Shown here piece by piece: positions 26,607 to 37,556 of a DNA stretch of 64,000 nt. Source of the DNA: DYRB01 sp963802205. GTDB lineage: Bacteria; Pseudomonadota; Gammaproteobacteria; Chromatiales; Chromatiaceae. Both the position numbers and the translations under genes were made by a program. The DNA lies in the NCBI GenBank assembly GCA_963802205.1, contig CAWDHW010000015.1, forward strand, positions 1 through 64,000, written 5' to 3'. How positions within the stretch are numbered: position 1 is the first letter of the stretch; each line of letters begins with the position of its first letter. Under the pieces are notes generated by a model. It worked only from the letters and a program-made list of their open reading frames with translations, had not been told where the DNA came from and searched no databases.

Positions 26607-26891
26607 ATGTCCGAACTGACCGTCGAGCAACGCATCCTCATCGCCATGCGCAAGACCCTGGGCGCCGTCATCCGTGACGTAACCCCCCCGGCGGGGATGC
26701 GCCACCCCTTCTCGGAGGGAACCATGGAGGACGTGCGTCAGTGCCTCGCCCTGATTTCCGCCCGGGAGAAGGAACTGGCCGACAGCCAGGGCCGCGGCGG
26801 AGAGCGGCCCTACTACAGCGACGAACCCCAGAAGGCCCAGGTTGTACCCATCGCCGGGATGGGCAGACGCGATAAGTCAGGTACGGAGTGA
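26607..26891 (+). CDS. Small conserved gammaproteobacterial protein, unknown function
   Basis: The product has 94 residues, is soluble, and has the blocks MSELTVEQRILIAMRKTLGA, DVTPPAGMRHPFSEGTMEDV and ERPYYSDEP. Similar short proteins occur in gammaproteobacteria and are sometimes labelled as segregation/condensation proteins without evidence. It lies 170 bases after ligA and 4 bases before the carbonic-anhydrase-like gene. Confidence 0.7.
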   Translation: MSELTVEQRILIAMRKTLGAVIRDVTPPAGMRHPFSEGTMEDVRQCLALISAREKELADSQGRGGERPYYSDEPQKAQVVPIAGMGRRDKSGTE

Positions 26892-26895
26892 CACC

Positions 26896-27702
26896 ATGCC
26901 CCCCCTCTCCAAGCGAGCGGCCATAACGGCTGGAACGACCTTGTTGGCCCTTGGCCTGACGGTCGCCAGTACCGCCCATGGCTTCCAGTGGCCCGGTCGG
27001 GGTGACAAAGCCAAGGCCCCGGAGTGGGGCTACACCGGAGACTTGGGCCCCGCCGCCTGGGGCGGGCTCGACCCGGCCTTTGCCATGTGCAAAGAGGGAA
27101 AGACCCAGTCTCCCATCGATCTGCGGTACGCCCGACGCATGGACTTTGTCCCCCTGTCGTTTCACTACCGCAGCGACGCCCTGTCCATCACCAACGACGG
27201 CCACGGCATTCAGGTCGATTCAACCCCCGGGAGTTACCTGCTGGTCAATGGCCGCGAGTATGTCCTGGAGCGCTTCCAGTTCCACACCCCCAGCGAGCAC
27301 AGCATCCAGGGGCTCCCGACAGACATGGAACTGCAACTGATCCACCGCGACAGCCAGGGACGCCGGGCTGTAGTAGCCGTCCTGATGCGCGCCGGACGCC
27401 ATCCCAACAGTTGCTTGAGCCGCATCGCCGAGCGTCTGCCGGCGTCTCCGGGGGAGACATTCTACGGGCGCCAGGTGGCGACCAATCCGCTCTTCCTGCT
27501 GCCCCCGGAACGCAGCTACTTTAGCTACCCCGGCTCCCTGACCACTCCCCCCTGCACCGAGGATGTAGACTGGTTCGTCATGGCCGAGCCCGTGGAGGTG
27601 GATGCCGCCCTCATCGACCGCTTCCGTCAGGTCCTGGGGTCGAACGCCCGCCCGGTCCAGCCCGACAACGCACGCCCCGTCTTCCTGTTCTCCCGCCGTT
27701 GA
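26896..27702 (+). CDS. Periplasmic alpha-carbonic-anhydrase-like protein with altered zinc site
   Basis: The product has 268 residues with a signal peptide (cleavage near TAHG). The alpha-CA fold is clear: QSPIDL, SITNDGHGIQVD, the PSEH segment, AVVAVLMRAG, YFSYPGSLTTPPCTEDVDW and a C-terminal RPVQPDNARPV. Of the three zinc histidines, the family pattern QFHFHTPSEH reads RFQFHTPSEH here (Q128, H130), and the third ligand in the M-E-x-H-x-x-H pattern reads MELQLIH (Q147). Two of three ligands are therefore Gln, so CO2 hydration activity is unlikely. Animal CA-related proteins show similar losses. The start at 26896 was chosen for the signal peptide. Confidence 0.9.
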   Translation: MPPLSKRAAITAGTTLLALGLTVASTAHGFQWPGRGDKAKAPEWGYTGDLGPAAWGGLDPAFAMCKEGKTQSPIDLRYARRMDFVPLSFHYRSDALSITNDGHGIQVDSTPGSYLLVNGREYVLERFQFHTPSEHSIQGLPTDMELQLIHRDSQGRRAVVAVLMRAGRHPNSCLSRIAERLPASPGETFYGRQVATNPLFLLPPERSYFSYPGSLTTPPCTEDVDWFVMAEPVEVDAALIDRFRQVLGSNARPVQPDNARPVFLFSRR

Positions 27703-27921
27703 CCGGTCACCGGCTGGGTAGCCTGTATTTCCCCAGTTGCGCGGCCTGAGGCGGACACCGATGGCGCAGCGCTGTGGGATCGCATCCCTCGCCTAGACCC
27801 AGGCGTATCTGCCGCACCCCGGGCTCGGACCTCGCCTGCCATCTCTGGCATTTGCGTTCCACCCTGCCAGCACGACCGGGATCGGGTTGATCTGACGACA
27901 TAGTCGCTTGGGCGGGACGGC

Positions 27922-28652
27922 TCAGGCCCCGAGATAGGCCGCCCGCACCTTGGGGCTGGCGAGCAGGGCCTGGGCCTGGTCCTGGTGGACAATGCGTCCC
28001 CCTTCCAGGACATAGCCGCGGCGGCTGGCCGACAGGGCGAGGCGGGCGTTCTGCTCCACCAACAACAGGGTCATGCCCTGGTCGGCGATGAGGCGTATGG
28101 TCTCGAAGATTTTCTGCACCGCCAGCGGGGCCAGGCCCATGCTGGGCTCGTCAAGGAGCAGCAGGCGCGGTCGGCTCATCAGGGCGCGGGCGATGGCGAG
28201 CATTTGTTGCTCGCCCCCTGAGAGGGTCCCGGCACTCTGTGTACGGCGCTCCTTGAGGCGCGGGAAGAGCCCGTAGACCCGCTCCAGGTCCTCCGCGATG
28301 CCAGCCCCATCGTTGCGGGAGTAGGCCCCCATTCCCAGATTCTCGGCCACCGTCAGGCGCGGGAAGACCCCGCGCCCCTCGGGGACCAGGCTGATCCCGA
28401 GCCGTGCCCGGCGGTGGACCGGCAGCCCCGAGATGTCGGTACCGGCGTAGCGGATGGACCCGGCCGCGACGGGGATGAGCCCCGCCAAGGCCCGCAGCGT
28501 GGTGGTCTTGCCGGCCCCATTGGCGCCGATGAGGCAGACCACCTCACCCTCCTGCACCCTCAGTTCCAGGCCCTTGACGGCGCGGATGCCGCCGTATTGG
28601 ACGGCCAGCCCCTGCACTTCCAGCAGCGTGTCCCCCGGCCGCATCGTTGCGT

Positions 28653-28656
<4 letters not shown>
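27922..28656 (-). CDS. livF: Branched-chain amino acid ABC transporter ATPase LivF
   Basis: The product has 244 residues. Walker A is GANGAGKTTTLRAL, the signature is TLSGGEQQMLAIARALM, Walker B is LLLLDEPSMGLAP, and the H-loop position reads LLLVEQN, the Gln typical of LivF. It also has LVPEGRGVFPRLTV. It powers uptake through the LivHM permease. The ATG at 28656 overlaps the livG stop by 4 bases. It is the last gene of the livJHMGF operon. Confidence 0.95.
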
Positions 28657-29469
<813 letters not shown>

Positions 29470-29486
<17 letters not shown>

Positions 29487-30597
29487 AGAGGGCCTCCTGT
29501 TCCTGGCGGACCTCGTCGGGGTTGTCCGGGCGCAACTCCCGGGCCCGTACCGGCGAGGGCCAGAGGCCCTGGGGCCGGAACAGCATCACCAGCACCAGGG
29601 CGACGCCGAACAGGAGCATGCGCAGGTCGGAGGGGTCCACCACCACCTGCCCGATCAGTTCCTGCTGGAGCGGGCCTATGTAACGCAGCAGTTCCGGCAG
29701 CATGGTCACCAGCAGGGCACCGAGGATGACCCCTGGGATGTGCCCCATGCCCCCCAGGACCACCATGCACAGGATCATGATGGACTCCATCAGGGTGAAG
29801 GACTCGGGGCTGACAAACCCCTGGAAAGCGGCGAAGAGCCCGCCGCCCAGGCCACCGAAGGTGGCCCCCATGGCGAAGGCCAGCAGCTTCACGTTGCGGG
29901 TGTTGATGCCCATGGCCTCAGCGGCGACCTCGTCCTCGCGGATGGCGGCCCAGGCGCGGCCGATGCGCGACACCTGGAGGCGGAAGGCGATGAAGATCAC
30001 CAACAGGGTCAGGGCCAGGAACAGGTAGTAGTGGGCATGGGTCCCGGGGACCTGGACCCCGAGGATTTCGATGGGGCGCGTCAGGGCCTGGCCGGCGATC
30101 TGCACCGGATCGACCATGTTGATGCCCTGGGGGCCGTTGGTGACGTTCACCGGTGCGTTCAGATTATTGAGGAAGATCCGAATGATCTCGCCGAAGCCCA
30201 GGGTAACGATGGCCAGATAGTCCCCCCGTAGCCGCAGGGTCGGTGCCCCCAGCAGGATGCCGAACAGGCACGCGACCCCGGCCCCCGCCGGGAGCAGGGC
30301 CCAGAACGGGAGGTGGATGCCGAACTGGGGCGAGGCGAGGATGGCGTAGAAGTAGGCCCCCACCGCATAGAAGGCGACGTAGCCCAGGTCCAGTAACCCG
30401 GCGTAGCCGACCACGATGTTGAGCCCCAGGGCCAGCATCACATAGAGCATGGCGAAGTCGAGGATGCGCACCCAGGTGCGCCCCATCCCCGCCTCCACCA
30501 GGAAGGGCAGAACGAGCAGCAGGGCCGCGAGCGCAACGAAGGCGACCCGGGCGATGCGCGGGTCGCGGTAGAGCCGGTCGGGGAGCCGTTCGGTCAT
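29470..30597 (-). CDS. livM: Branched-chain amino acid ABC transporter permease LivM
   Basis: The product has 375 residues and about ten membrane helices. Family motifs are LNIVVGYAGLLDLGYVAFYAVGAY (in part), LRLRGDYLAIVTLGFGEI, GRAWAAIREDEVAAEAMGIN and GGMGHIPGVILGA. It forms the transmembrane channel with LivH. It starts 3 bases after livH. Confidence 0.95.
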
Positions 30598-30600
30598 ACC

Positions 30601-31524
30601 TCAGGCCCGATCCGCCACGCGCTCGCCCAGGAGCCCCGAGGGCCGGAAGATGAGCACCAGAATCAGGATGAAGAAGGCGAAGATGTCCTGGTAGTGACTG
30701 CCCAGGAAGCCGCCCGTGAGGTCGTCGATATAGCCCGCCCCCAGGCTCTCGATCACCCCCAACAGCAACCCCCCCAGCAGGGCCCCGGGGATGTTGCCGA
30801 TGCCACCCAGGACCGCCGCGCTGAAGGCCTTGAGGCCGAGGATGAAGCCCATGTTGTAGTGGGCGATGCCGTAGTAGGCCGCGATCAGGAGTCCGGCCAC
30901 CGCCGCCAGGGCCGAACCCACGGCGAAGGTCGCGGCGATCACCCGGTTGACGTCCACGCCCATGAGCCCCGCCACTTCGCGGTTCTGGGCCGTGGCCCGC
31001 ATGGCCCGCCCGAGCCGGGTGCGCTGCACCAGGAGCAAGAGCCCCCCCATGGTAACCGCCGCCACGCCCACGATGAGGATCTGGACATTGGTGATGGTGG
31101 CGCCGGCCCACTCGTAGACCTTGAGGTCCAGTACCGGCGGGAAGGACAGGTACTGGCGGCCCCAGACGATCATGGCCACATTCTGCAGGACGATGGACAC
31201 CCCGATGGCGGTGATCAGCGGGGCCAGACGTGGGGCATTGCGCAGGGGCCGGTAGGCGATCCGCTCCACCAATACCCCTGTGGCCACGCACACCGCCATC
31301 GCCGCCGCCAGGGCCGCCAGCAAGGCCAGTGGCACCGGCACCCCCAAGGCGGCCAACACCGCGAGCACGGTCACCGACACCATGGCCCCCAGCATGACGA
31401 TCTCGCCGTGGGCGAAGTTGATCAGCTCCAGGATGCCGTAGACCATGGTGTAACCCAGCGCCACGAGGGCGTAGAGGCTACCCAGGATGAGGCCGTTCAG
31501 GATCTGCTGGAGCAGTACGTCCAC
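30601..31524 (-). CDS. livH: Branched-chain amino acid ABC transporter permease LivH
   Basis: The product has 307 residues, GTG start, about eight membrane helices. Motifs are LNGLILGSLYALVALGYTMV, LINFAHGEIVMLGAM, GRAMRATAQNREVAGLMGVD and GGIGNIPGALLGG. It partners LivM. It lies 24 bases downstream of livJ, with no obvious Shine-Dalgarno. Confidence 0.95.
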   Translation of the reverse strand: MDVLLQQILNGLILGSLYALVALGYTMVYGILELINFAHGEIVMLGAMVSVTVLAVLAALGVPVPLALLAALAAAMAVCVATGVLVERIAYRPLRNAPRLAPLITAIGVSIVLQNVAMIVWGRQYLSFPPVLDLKVYEWAGATITNVQILIVGVAAVTMGGLLLLVQRTRLGRAMRATAQNREVAGLMGVDVNRVIAATFAVGSALAAVAGLLIAAYYGIAHYNMGFILGLKAFSAAVLGGIGNIPGALLGGLLLGVIESLGAGYIDDLTGGFLGSHYQDIFAFFILILVLIFRPSGLLGERVADRA

Positions 31525-31548
31525 GGTTGGGGGTGCCGGTCGTGGTGT

Positions 31549-32676
31549 CTACTTGGCCGCGGGTCCACCGATGGTCTCGACTGCCTGCCACTTGCCGTCC
31601 TTCACCTGATACAGGGTTACAGGGCCGTCCTTGAGGTCGCCCTTGGCGTCGAAAGCGATGGGGCCTATGACGCCGTCCACCTGGGTCTTGACCAGTTCCG
31701 GCATGTATTTGGCGGGGTCGGCGGAGTCGGCCCGGAGCATGGCCTGGATCAGGACCACCGCGGAGTCATGGGCGAACGGGGCATAGATCTGGACCTTGCC
31801 GAACTTCTCGCCAAAGCGCTTGGTGAAGTCCGCACCGCCGGGCATCTTTTCCAGGGGGAGCCCAGGCGAGGAACCGATGGCCCCCTCTGCGGTGGACCCT
31901 GCGAGCTTGATGAACTCGGCGGACTGCATGCCGTCACCGCCCAGAAAATGGGTCTTCATACCCAGGGTGCGCATCTGTCGGACCATGGGGGCGGCTTGGG
32001 GGTCCATGCCGCCGAAGACCACCACGTCCGGCTTCTTGGCCTTGATGGAGGTGAGGATGGCGGTGAAGTCCGTGGACTTGTCCGTGGTGTACTCCCGCGC
32101 CACCACCTCGCCCCCAGCGGCCTTGACCGCCTTGATCACCTCGTCGATCAGGCCCTGGCCGTAGGCGGTGCGGTCATCGACGACTGCAACGCGCTTGCCC
32201 AACTTGACCGCATACTGCCCCAGGGCACGGCCCTGCTGGGAGTCGTTGGCCATGAGCCGGAAGGTGGTCTTGAACCCCTGGTGGGTATAGGCGACCGCCG
32301 TGGAGGCGGGCGAGACCTGGGGGATGCCGTTATCGGCGTAGATGCGCGAGGCCGGGATGCTGGCCCCGGAGTTGAGGTGCCCGACCACCCCCTTGGCCCC
32401 CTCGTCCACCAGCTTCTGGGCGACCACGGTGGCGGTCTTGGGGTCCGCCTGGTCGTCCTCGACCTGGAGGGCGAACTGGACCGGCTTGCCCCCTAGGGTC
32501 GGGTTGGTGGCGTTGATGGCGTCCACCGCCAGCCGTGCCCCGTTCTCGATGTCACGGCCCAAGTGGGCCTGGGGGCCCGTGAGGGGCGCGACGCACCCGA
32601 TCTTCACCGCATCGGCGGCGGTCGCCGCCCAGGAGGCGGCCGCGAGCATCATTGCGATCAACAGCTTGGATCTCAT
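31549..32676 (-). CDS. livJ: Branched-chain amino acid periplasmic binding protein
   Basis: The product has 375 residues with a signal peptide (cleavage near ATAADA). The mature protein starts VKIGCVAPLTGPQAHLGRDI and contains DDQADPKTATVVAQKLV, ASIPASRIYADNGIPQVSPA and TDFTAILTSIKAKKPDVV, typical of Leu/Ile/Val-binding proteins. The start MRSKLLIA at 32676 places the signal peptide first; upstream codons in frame lack similarity. As first gene of the operon it lies next to the divergent kdp promoter region. Confidence 0.94.
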   Translation of the reverse strand: MRSKLLIAMMLAAASWAATAADAVKIGCVAPLTGPQAHLGRDIENGARLAVDAINATNPTLGGKPVQFALQVEDDQADPKTATVVAQKLVDEGAKGVVGHLNSGASIPASRIYADNGIPQVSPASTAVAYTHQGFKTTFRLMANDSQQGRALGQYAVKLGKRVAVVDDRTAYGQGLIDEVIKAVKAAGGEVVAREYTTDKSTDFTAILTSIKAKKPDVVVFGGMDPQAAPMVRQMRTLGMKTHFLGGDGMQSAEFIKLAGSTAEGAIGSSPGLPLEKMPGGADFTKRFGEKFGKVQIYAPFAHDSAVVLIQAMLRADSADPAKYMPELVKTQVDGVIGPIAFDAKGDLKDGPVTLYQVKDGKWQAVETIGGPAAK

Positions 32677-32979
32677 GCCTTGGCTCCGAAAGTGTCTAGG
32701 CTGAAGGGTCGGGGGTACGCCCAGCGATGGGAGGGGCGTCGTCCGCGGGGCAGGGCGCCCTGGATCGGGCCGCATCTTACCAACAGAAGGGCCGCGTGGG
32801 TGCGCGCCTGTCATGGACCCGAAGCTTTGCAAAATGTTTACACCGGAAAACCTAGCATGACGGCGTGTTCAATTGTTGGGGGGTTACCCGTGGACCTCGT
32901 CTGCCTCGCGCTCATCCTTGCGTCCTACTTCACTGCTGGCCGGCCTCGCGGTCGGCTGCGCCAAATTGGGAGGTACCCG
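32677..32979. other. Divergent control region between livJ and kdpF
   Basis: About 300 bases without a gene, separating divergent livJ and kdpF. It must hold both promoters. The candidate KdpE site at 32826-32844 is the only specific motif that I can point to; AT-rich DNA is confined to about 32820-32875. Confidence 0.5.
32826..32844 (+). promoter_or_regulatory. Candidate KdpE operator upstream of kdpFABC
   Basis: TTTGCAAAATGTTTACACC has the same length and 13 of 19 identical positions with the E. coli KdpE site (TTTATACTTTTTTTACACC, from memory). It sits 136 bases ahead of the kdpF start in an AT-rich patch. Confidence 0.45.
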
Positions 32980-33069
32980 ATGACCTGGCTCTACACCCTC
33001 GGCGGGCTGGTTTCGGCCGGGCTGCTGATCTACCTCCTGATTGCACTGCTCAAGGCGGAGGACCTGTGA
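32980..33069 (+). CDS. kdpF: KdpF small membrane subunit
   Basis: A 29-residue hydrophobic peptide (MTWLYTLGGLVSAGLLIYLL and then IALLKAEDL), the expected size and single helix of KdpF. It has a GGGAGG ribosome site about 6 bases before the ATG. KdpF stabilises the KdpABC complex. Its stop overlaps the kdpA start (TGATG). Confidence 0.9.
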   Translation: MTWLYTLGGLVSAGLLIYLLIALLKAEDL

Positions 33070-34877
33070 TGACCCCGCATGCCTGGTGGGTGCTCGGGCT
33101 CTACATGCTCGTTGTCCTGGCGCTGGTCAAGCCGCTGGGGGGATACATCGCCGATGTGATGGAGGGCCGCCCCGGTTGGGCCTTGAGACTCGGCGGACCC
33201 GTCGAGTCCCTCATCTACCGCCTGTCCGGCGTGCGCCGCGATGAAGAGATGGGCTGGCTCCAGTACGCCCTGGCCATCCTGCTGTTCAGCGTCATCGGCG
33301 CGCTGGTCGTCTACGCCCTGCAACGGCTACAGGTCTGGCTGCCGCTCAATCCCGGGCGACTGGCCAATGTCAGCCCCGATTCGGCCTTCAACACAGCGCT
33401 GAGCTTCGTCACCAACACCAACTGGCAGGGCTATGGCGGCGAGACGACCATGAGCTACCTCACCCAGATGCTCGGGCTCGCCGTGCAGAACTTCCTCTCG
33501 GCCGCGACCGGCATCGCCGTCGTCATGGCCCTGATTCGCGGGTTCGCCCGCCATACGGCGACGACCATCGGCAACGCCTGGGTGGATCTGACCCGCGTCA
33601 CGCTGTATGTCCTGTTGCCCCTGTCCCTGGTGATGGCGCTCGCGCTGGTGAGCCAAGGCGTGCCCCAGACGTTCGATGCCTATCAGGACGTGCAGACACT
33701 GGAAGCCACGATCTATCAGCAGCCCAGGCTCGACACCGCCGGTCAGGGTTTGCAGGATGCCCAGGGCAACCCGATCCTGGAGGACATCACCCGCCCGACC
33801 CAGACCATCGCCTTGGGGCCCGTGGCCTCCCAGGAGGCCATCAAGATGCTGGGGACCAACGGCGGGGGCTTCTTCAACGCCAATTCGGCGCATCCCTTCG
33901 AGAACCCAACGCCCATCAGTAACTTCCTGGAGATGTTGGCGATTTTTCTGATCCCAGGTGCGCTCACCTATACCTTCGGGCGCATGGTGGGCGACACCCG
34001 TCAGGGCTGGGCGGTACTGGCCGCCATGGGCATCCTGTTTGTAGCGCTGGCGCTGGCCGCGATCAGTGCGGAGCAGCAGGGCAATCCGATACTCGCCGCG
34101 GCCGGCGCCGACCAATCGATCAGCGAGACCCAGCCCGGGGGCAATATGGAGGGCAAGGAGACGCGCTTCGGCATCGCCGAATCCGCCCTCTTCGCCACCA
34201 TCACCACCGCCGCCTCCTGCGGCGCCGTGAATGCCATGCACGACTCCTTTACGCCCCTGGGCGGCATGGTGCCCCTGGTCTTGATGCAGCTCGGCGAGGT
34301 CGTGTTCGGCGGCGTTGGGTCCGGGCTCTACGGGATGCTGATCTTCGCCATCCTGGCGGTGTTCATCGCCGGCCTGATGATCGGCCGCACCCCGGAGTAC
34401 CTGGGCAAGAAGATCGAGGCCTTCGAGATGAAGATGGCCTCCATCGCCATCCTGGTGACGCCGTTCCTGGTGTTGGCCGGTACTGCCATCGCCCTGATGC
34501 TCGCCGAGGGCCGCTCCGGCATCTTCAACCCCGGCGCCCACGGCTTCTCGGAGGTCCTCTACGCCTTCACCTCCGCCGCCAACAACAACGGCAGCGCCTT
34601 CGCCGGCCTCTCGGCCAATACCCCCTTCTATAACCTGACGCTGGGTCTGGTGGTCTGGCTCGGGCGCTTCGGCGTCATCGTGCCGGTGCTGGCCATCGCC
34701 GGTGCCCTGGCCGCCAAAAAGCGCCTGGCCGTGACCGCCGGGACCCTGCCCACCCACGGGCCCCTGTTCGTGACCCTGTTGATCGGCACAGTGGTCTTGG
34801 TGGGGCTGCTCAACTATGTCCCCGCCCTGGCCTTGGGGCCAGTGGTGGAGCATCTGATGCTCTGGTCGGGGCGCTAG
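33069..34877 (+). CDS. kdpA: Potassium-transporting ATPase subunit KdpA
   Basis: The product has 602 residues (E. coli 557). It is a channel-like polytopic protein with selectivity-loop blocks FVTNTNWQGYGGETTMSYL, MLGTNGGGFFNANSAHPFEN, ATITTAASCGAVNAMHDSFT (starts IT in the gene) and FTSAANNNGSAFAGLSANTP. It binds and passes K+ in the high-affinity KdpFABC pump. It lies 3 bases before kdpB. The frame is intact, unlike kdpB and kdpD. Confidence 0.96.
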   Translation: MTPHAWWVLGLYMLVVLALVKPLGGYIADVMEGRPGWALRLGGPVESLIYRLSGVRRDEEMGWLQYALAILLFSVIGALVVYALQRLQVWLPLNPGRLANVSPDSAFNTALSFVTNTNWQGYGGETTMSYLTQMLGLAVQNFLSAATGIAVVMALIRGFARHTATTIGNAWVDLTRVTLYVLLPLSLVMALALVSQGVPQTFDAYQDVQTLEATIYQQPRLDTAGQGLQDAQGNPILEDITRPTQTIALGPVASQEAIKMLGTNGGGFFNANSAHPFENPTPISNFLEMLAIFLIPGALTYTFGRMVGDTRQGWAVLAAMGILFVALALAAISAEQQGNPILAAAGADQSISETQPGGNMEGKETRFGIAESALFATITTAASCGAVNAMHDSFTPLGGMVPLVLMQLGEVVFGGVGSGLYGMLIFAILAVFIAGLMIGRTPEYLGKKIEAFEMKMASIAILVTPFLVLAGTAIALMLAEGRSGIFNPGAHGFSEVLYAFTSAANNNGSAFAGLSANTPFYNLTLGLVVWLGRFGVIVPVLAIAGALAAKKRLAVTAGTLPTHGPLFVTLLIGTVVLVGLLNYVPALALGPVVEHLMLWSGR

Positions 34878-34880
34878 GCC

Positions 34881-36949
34881 ATGACCCACAAGACCTTCAC
34901 GCTGTTCGACCCGGCCCTGGTGGGACCGGCCATCGCCGAGTCCTTCAAGAAGCTCGACCCCCGCGTCCAGTGGCGCAACCCGGTCATGTTCGTGGTGTAC
35001 CTGGGCAGCCTCCTGACCACCCTGCTCTGGGCCCAGGCCCTGGGCGGCCGCGGAGATGCGCCCGCCGGCTTCATCCTGGCCGTGGCCCTTTGGCTTTGGT
35101 TCACGGTGTTGTTCGCCAACTTCGCCGAGGCCCTGGCGGAGGGGCGTAGTAAGGCCCAGGCGGCGGCCCTGCGCGGCACCCGCAAGACCGTGGTGGCCAA
35201 GCGGCTGCGCGAGGCCCGTTACGGCGCCAAGGCGGACCCGGTGGCGGGCGATCAACTGCGTAAGGGCGACGTGGTACTGGTGGAGGCCGGCGACATGATC
35301 CCCGCCGACGGCGAGGTGATCGAGGGCGTGGCCTCGGTCAACGAGTCCGCCATCACCGGCGAGTCCGCCCCGGTCATCCGCGAATCCGGTGGCGACTTCT
35401 CCGCCGTGACGGGCGGCACCACGGTGTTGTCGGACTGGCTCGTGGTGCGGGTAACGGTCAACCCCGGCGAGGCCTTCCTGGACCGCATGATCGCCATGGT
35501 GGAAGGGGCCAAGCGCCAGAAGACCCCCAACGAGATCGCCCTGACCATCCTGCTGGTGGCGCTCACCATCATCTTTCTGCTGCGTGACGGTGACCCTGCT
35601 ACCCTTCTCCCTGTTCAGCGTGGACGTGGCCGGGGCCGGCTCGCCGGTGTCCATCACCGTGCTGGTCGCCCTGTTGGTCTGCCTGATCCCCACCACCATC
35701 GCCGGCCTGCTCTCCGCCATCGGCGTGGCGGGCATGAGCCGCATGCTCCAGGCCAACGTCATCGCCACCTCCGGTCGCGCCGTGGAGGCGGCCGGCGACG
35801 TGGATGTGCTGCTGCTGGACAAGACCGGGACCATCACACTGGGCAACCGGCAGGCCACCGGGTTCCTACCCGGCCCAGGTGCCACCGAGGCGAGCCTGGC
35901 CGATGCCGCCCAGCTCGCCTCGCTGGCCGACGAGACCCCGGAGGGCCGCTCCATCGTCGTCCTGGCCAAGCAGCGGTTCAATCTGCGCCAGCGCGACATT
36001 CAGGCCCTGGACGCCCACTTCATCCACTTCTCGGCCCAGACTCGCATGAGCGGCGTCAACTTAGGTAAGCGCCAGATCCGCAAGGGCTCGGCGGAGGCCA
36101 TCCGCCGCCATGTCGAGTCTCAGGGCGGGGCCTTCCCGCAACAGGTGTCCGGCATCATCGATGCCGTCGCCCGGCGCGGCAGCACCCCCCTGGTGGTGGC
36201 CGATGGCCCCGGCGTGCTGGGCGTGGTCGAGCTCAAGGACATCGTCAAGGGCGGCATCAAGGAGCGCTTCGCGGAGCTGAGGCGCATGGGTATCAAGACC
36301 ATCATGATCACCGGCGACAACGGCCTCACCGCCGCGGCCATCGCCGCCGAGGCCGGGGTGGACGACTTCCTCGCCGAGGCCACGCCGGAGGCCAAGCTCG
36401 CCCTGATCCGCAAACACCAGGGCGAGGGCCGACTGGTGGCCATGACCGGCGACGGCACCAACGATGCCCCGGCCCTGGCCCAGGCGGATGTCGCGGTGGC
36501 CATGAACACCGGGACCCAGGCGGCCAAGGAGGCCGGCAACATGGTGGACCTGGACTCCAACCCCACCAAGCTGATCGAGATCGTCGAGACCGGCAAGCAG
36601 ATGCTGATGACCCGGGGCTCGTTGACCACCTTCAGCATCGCCAACGATATCGCCAAGTATCTTCGCCATCATCCCGGCCGCCTTCGTCGGGACCTATCCG
36701 CAGCTCGCCGCGCTCAACCTCATGGGGCTGGCCAGCCCGGCCTCGGCGATCCTCTCGGCGGTGATCTTCAACGCCCTGATCATCGTCTTCCTGATCCCCC
36801 TGGCCCTGAGGGGCGTCGGCTACCGACCCCAACCGGCGGCCGTGCTGCTGCGCCGCAACCTGGCCATCTATGGCCTGGGTGGGCTCATCGTGCCCTTCGT
36901 CGGCATCAAGGCAATCGACCTGGCCCTGTCGATCACAGGCCTGGCCTAG
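34881..36949 (+). pseudogene. kdpB: Potassium-transporting ATPase subunit KdpB, two frameshifts
   Basis: Three reading frames in succession cover a full KdpB: N-terminus MTHKTFTLFDPALVGPAI with ITGESAPVIRESGG, then VTVTLLPFSLFSV with the phosphorylation motif LLLDKTGTITLGNRQA and TGDGTNDAPALAQADVAVAM, then the C-terminal helices (FVGTYPQLAALNLMGLASPA). An extra C at about 35583 and another at about 36661 cause the shifts. KdpB is the ATP-hydrolysing subunit. As read, only a fragment would be made; correction of two bases restores a normal protein of about 690 residues. This is either true decay or sequencing error. Confidence 0.9.
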
Positions 36950-36970
36950 CGGGTCCCAGGAGCACACACC

Positions 36971-37546
36971 ATGAGCACACAGATTCGCCCCGCCCTGACA
37001 CTCTTCGCCGTCCTCAGCCTCCTCACCGGCTTGGTCTACCCCTTGCTGGTGACCTGGATTGCCCAGGCGGCATTTCCCCACCAGGCCAACGGCAGCCTCA
37101 TCCTGCGGGACGGCACACCCGTCGGTTCGGAGCTCATCGGCCAGCGCTTCACCGATCCCAAGTGGTTCTGGGGCCGTCCCTCAGCGACGGCCCCCTATCC
37201 CTACAACGCGGCGGCCTCCGGCGGCTCCAACCTGGGCCCGCTCAACCCCGCCCTGAAGGCAATGGTGGAGGCCAGGGTACAGGCCGTGCGTGCGGCAGAT
37301 CCTGGCAACACGGCTCCGGTGCCAGTGGATCTGGTCACCGCGTCTGCCAGCGGGTTGGACCCCCACATCAGCCCTGCGGCAGCGGCCTACCAGGTCGCCC
37401 GAGTGGCCCGAGCCAGGGGCCTGGAACCCGACGTCGTCGAGGCCCTGGTCGCGACCCACACCGAGTCCCGCCAGCTCCGTATCCTGGGCGAGCCGCGGGT
37501 GAACGTCCTGCGGCTCAACCTGGCGCTCGATGCGTTGCAACACTGA
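36971..37546 (+). CDS. kdpC: Potassium-transporting ATPase subunit KdpC
   Basis: The product has 191 residues with one N-terminal membrane helix (LTLFAVLSLLTGLVYPLLVT) and the KdpC blocks GQRFTDPKWFWGRPSA, GGSNLGPLNPAL, ASGLDPHISPAAAAYQVARV and LGEPRVNVLRLNLAL. It raises the K+ affinity of the complex. It starts 21 bases after kdpB. Confidence 0.95.
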   Translation: MSTQIRPALTLFAVLSLLTGLVYPLLVTWIAQAAFPHQANGSLILRDGTPVGSELIGQRFTDPKWFWGRPSATAPYPYNAAASGGSNLGPLNPALKAMVEARVQAVRAADPGNTAPVPVDLVTASASGLDPHISPAAAAYQVARVARARGLEPDVVEALVATHTESRQLRILGEPRVNVLRLNLALDALQH

Positions 37547-37556
37547 GGAGGACAGC

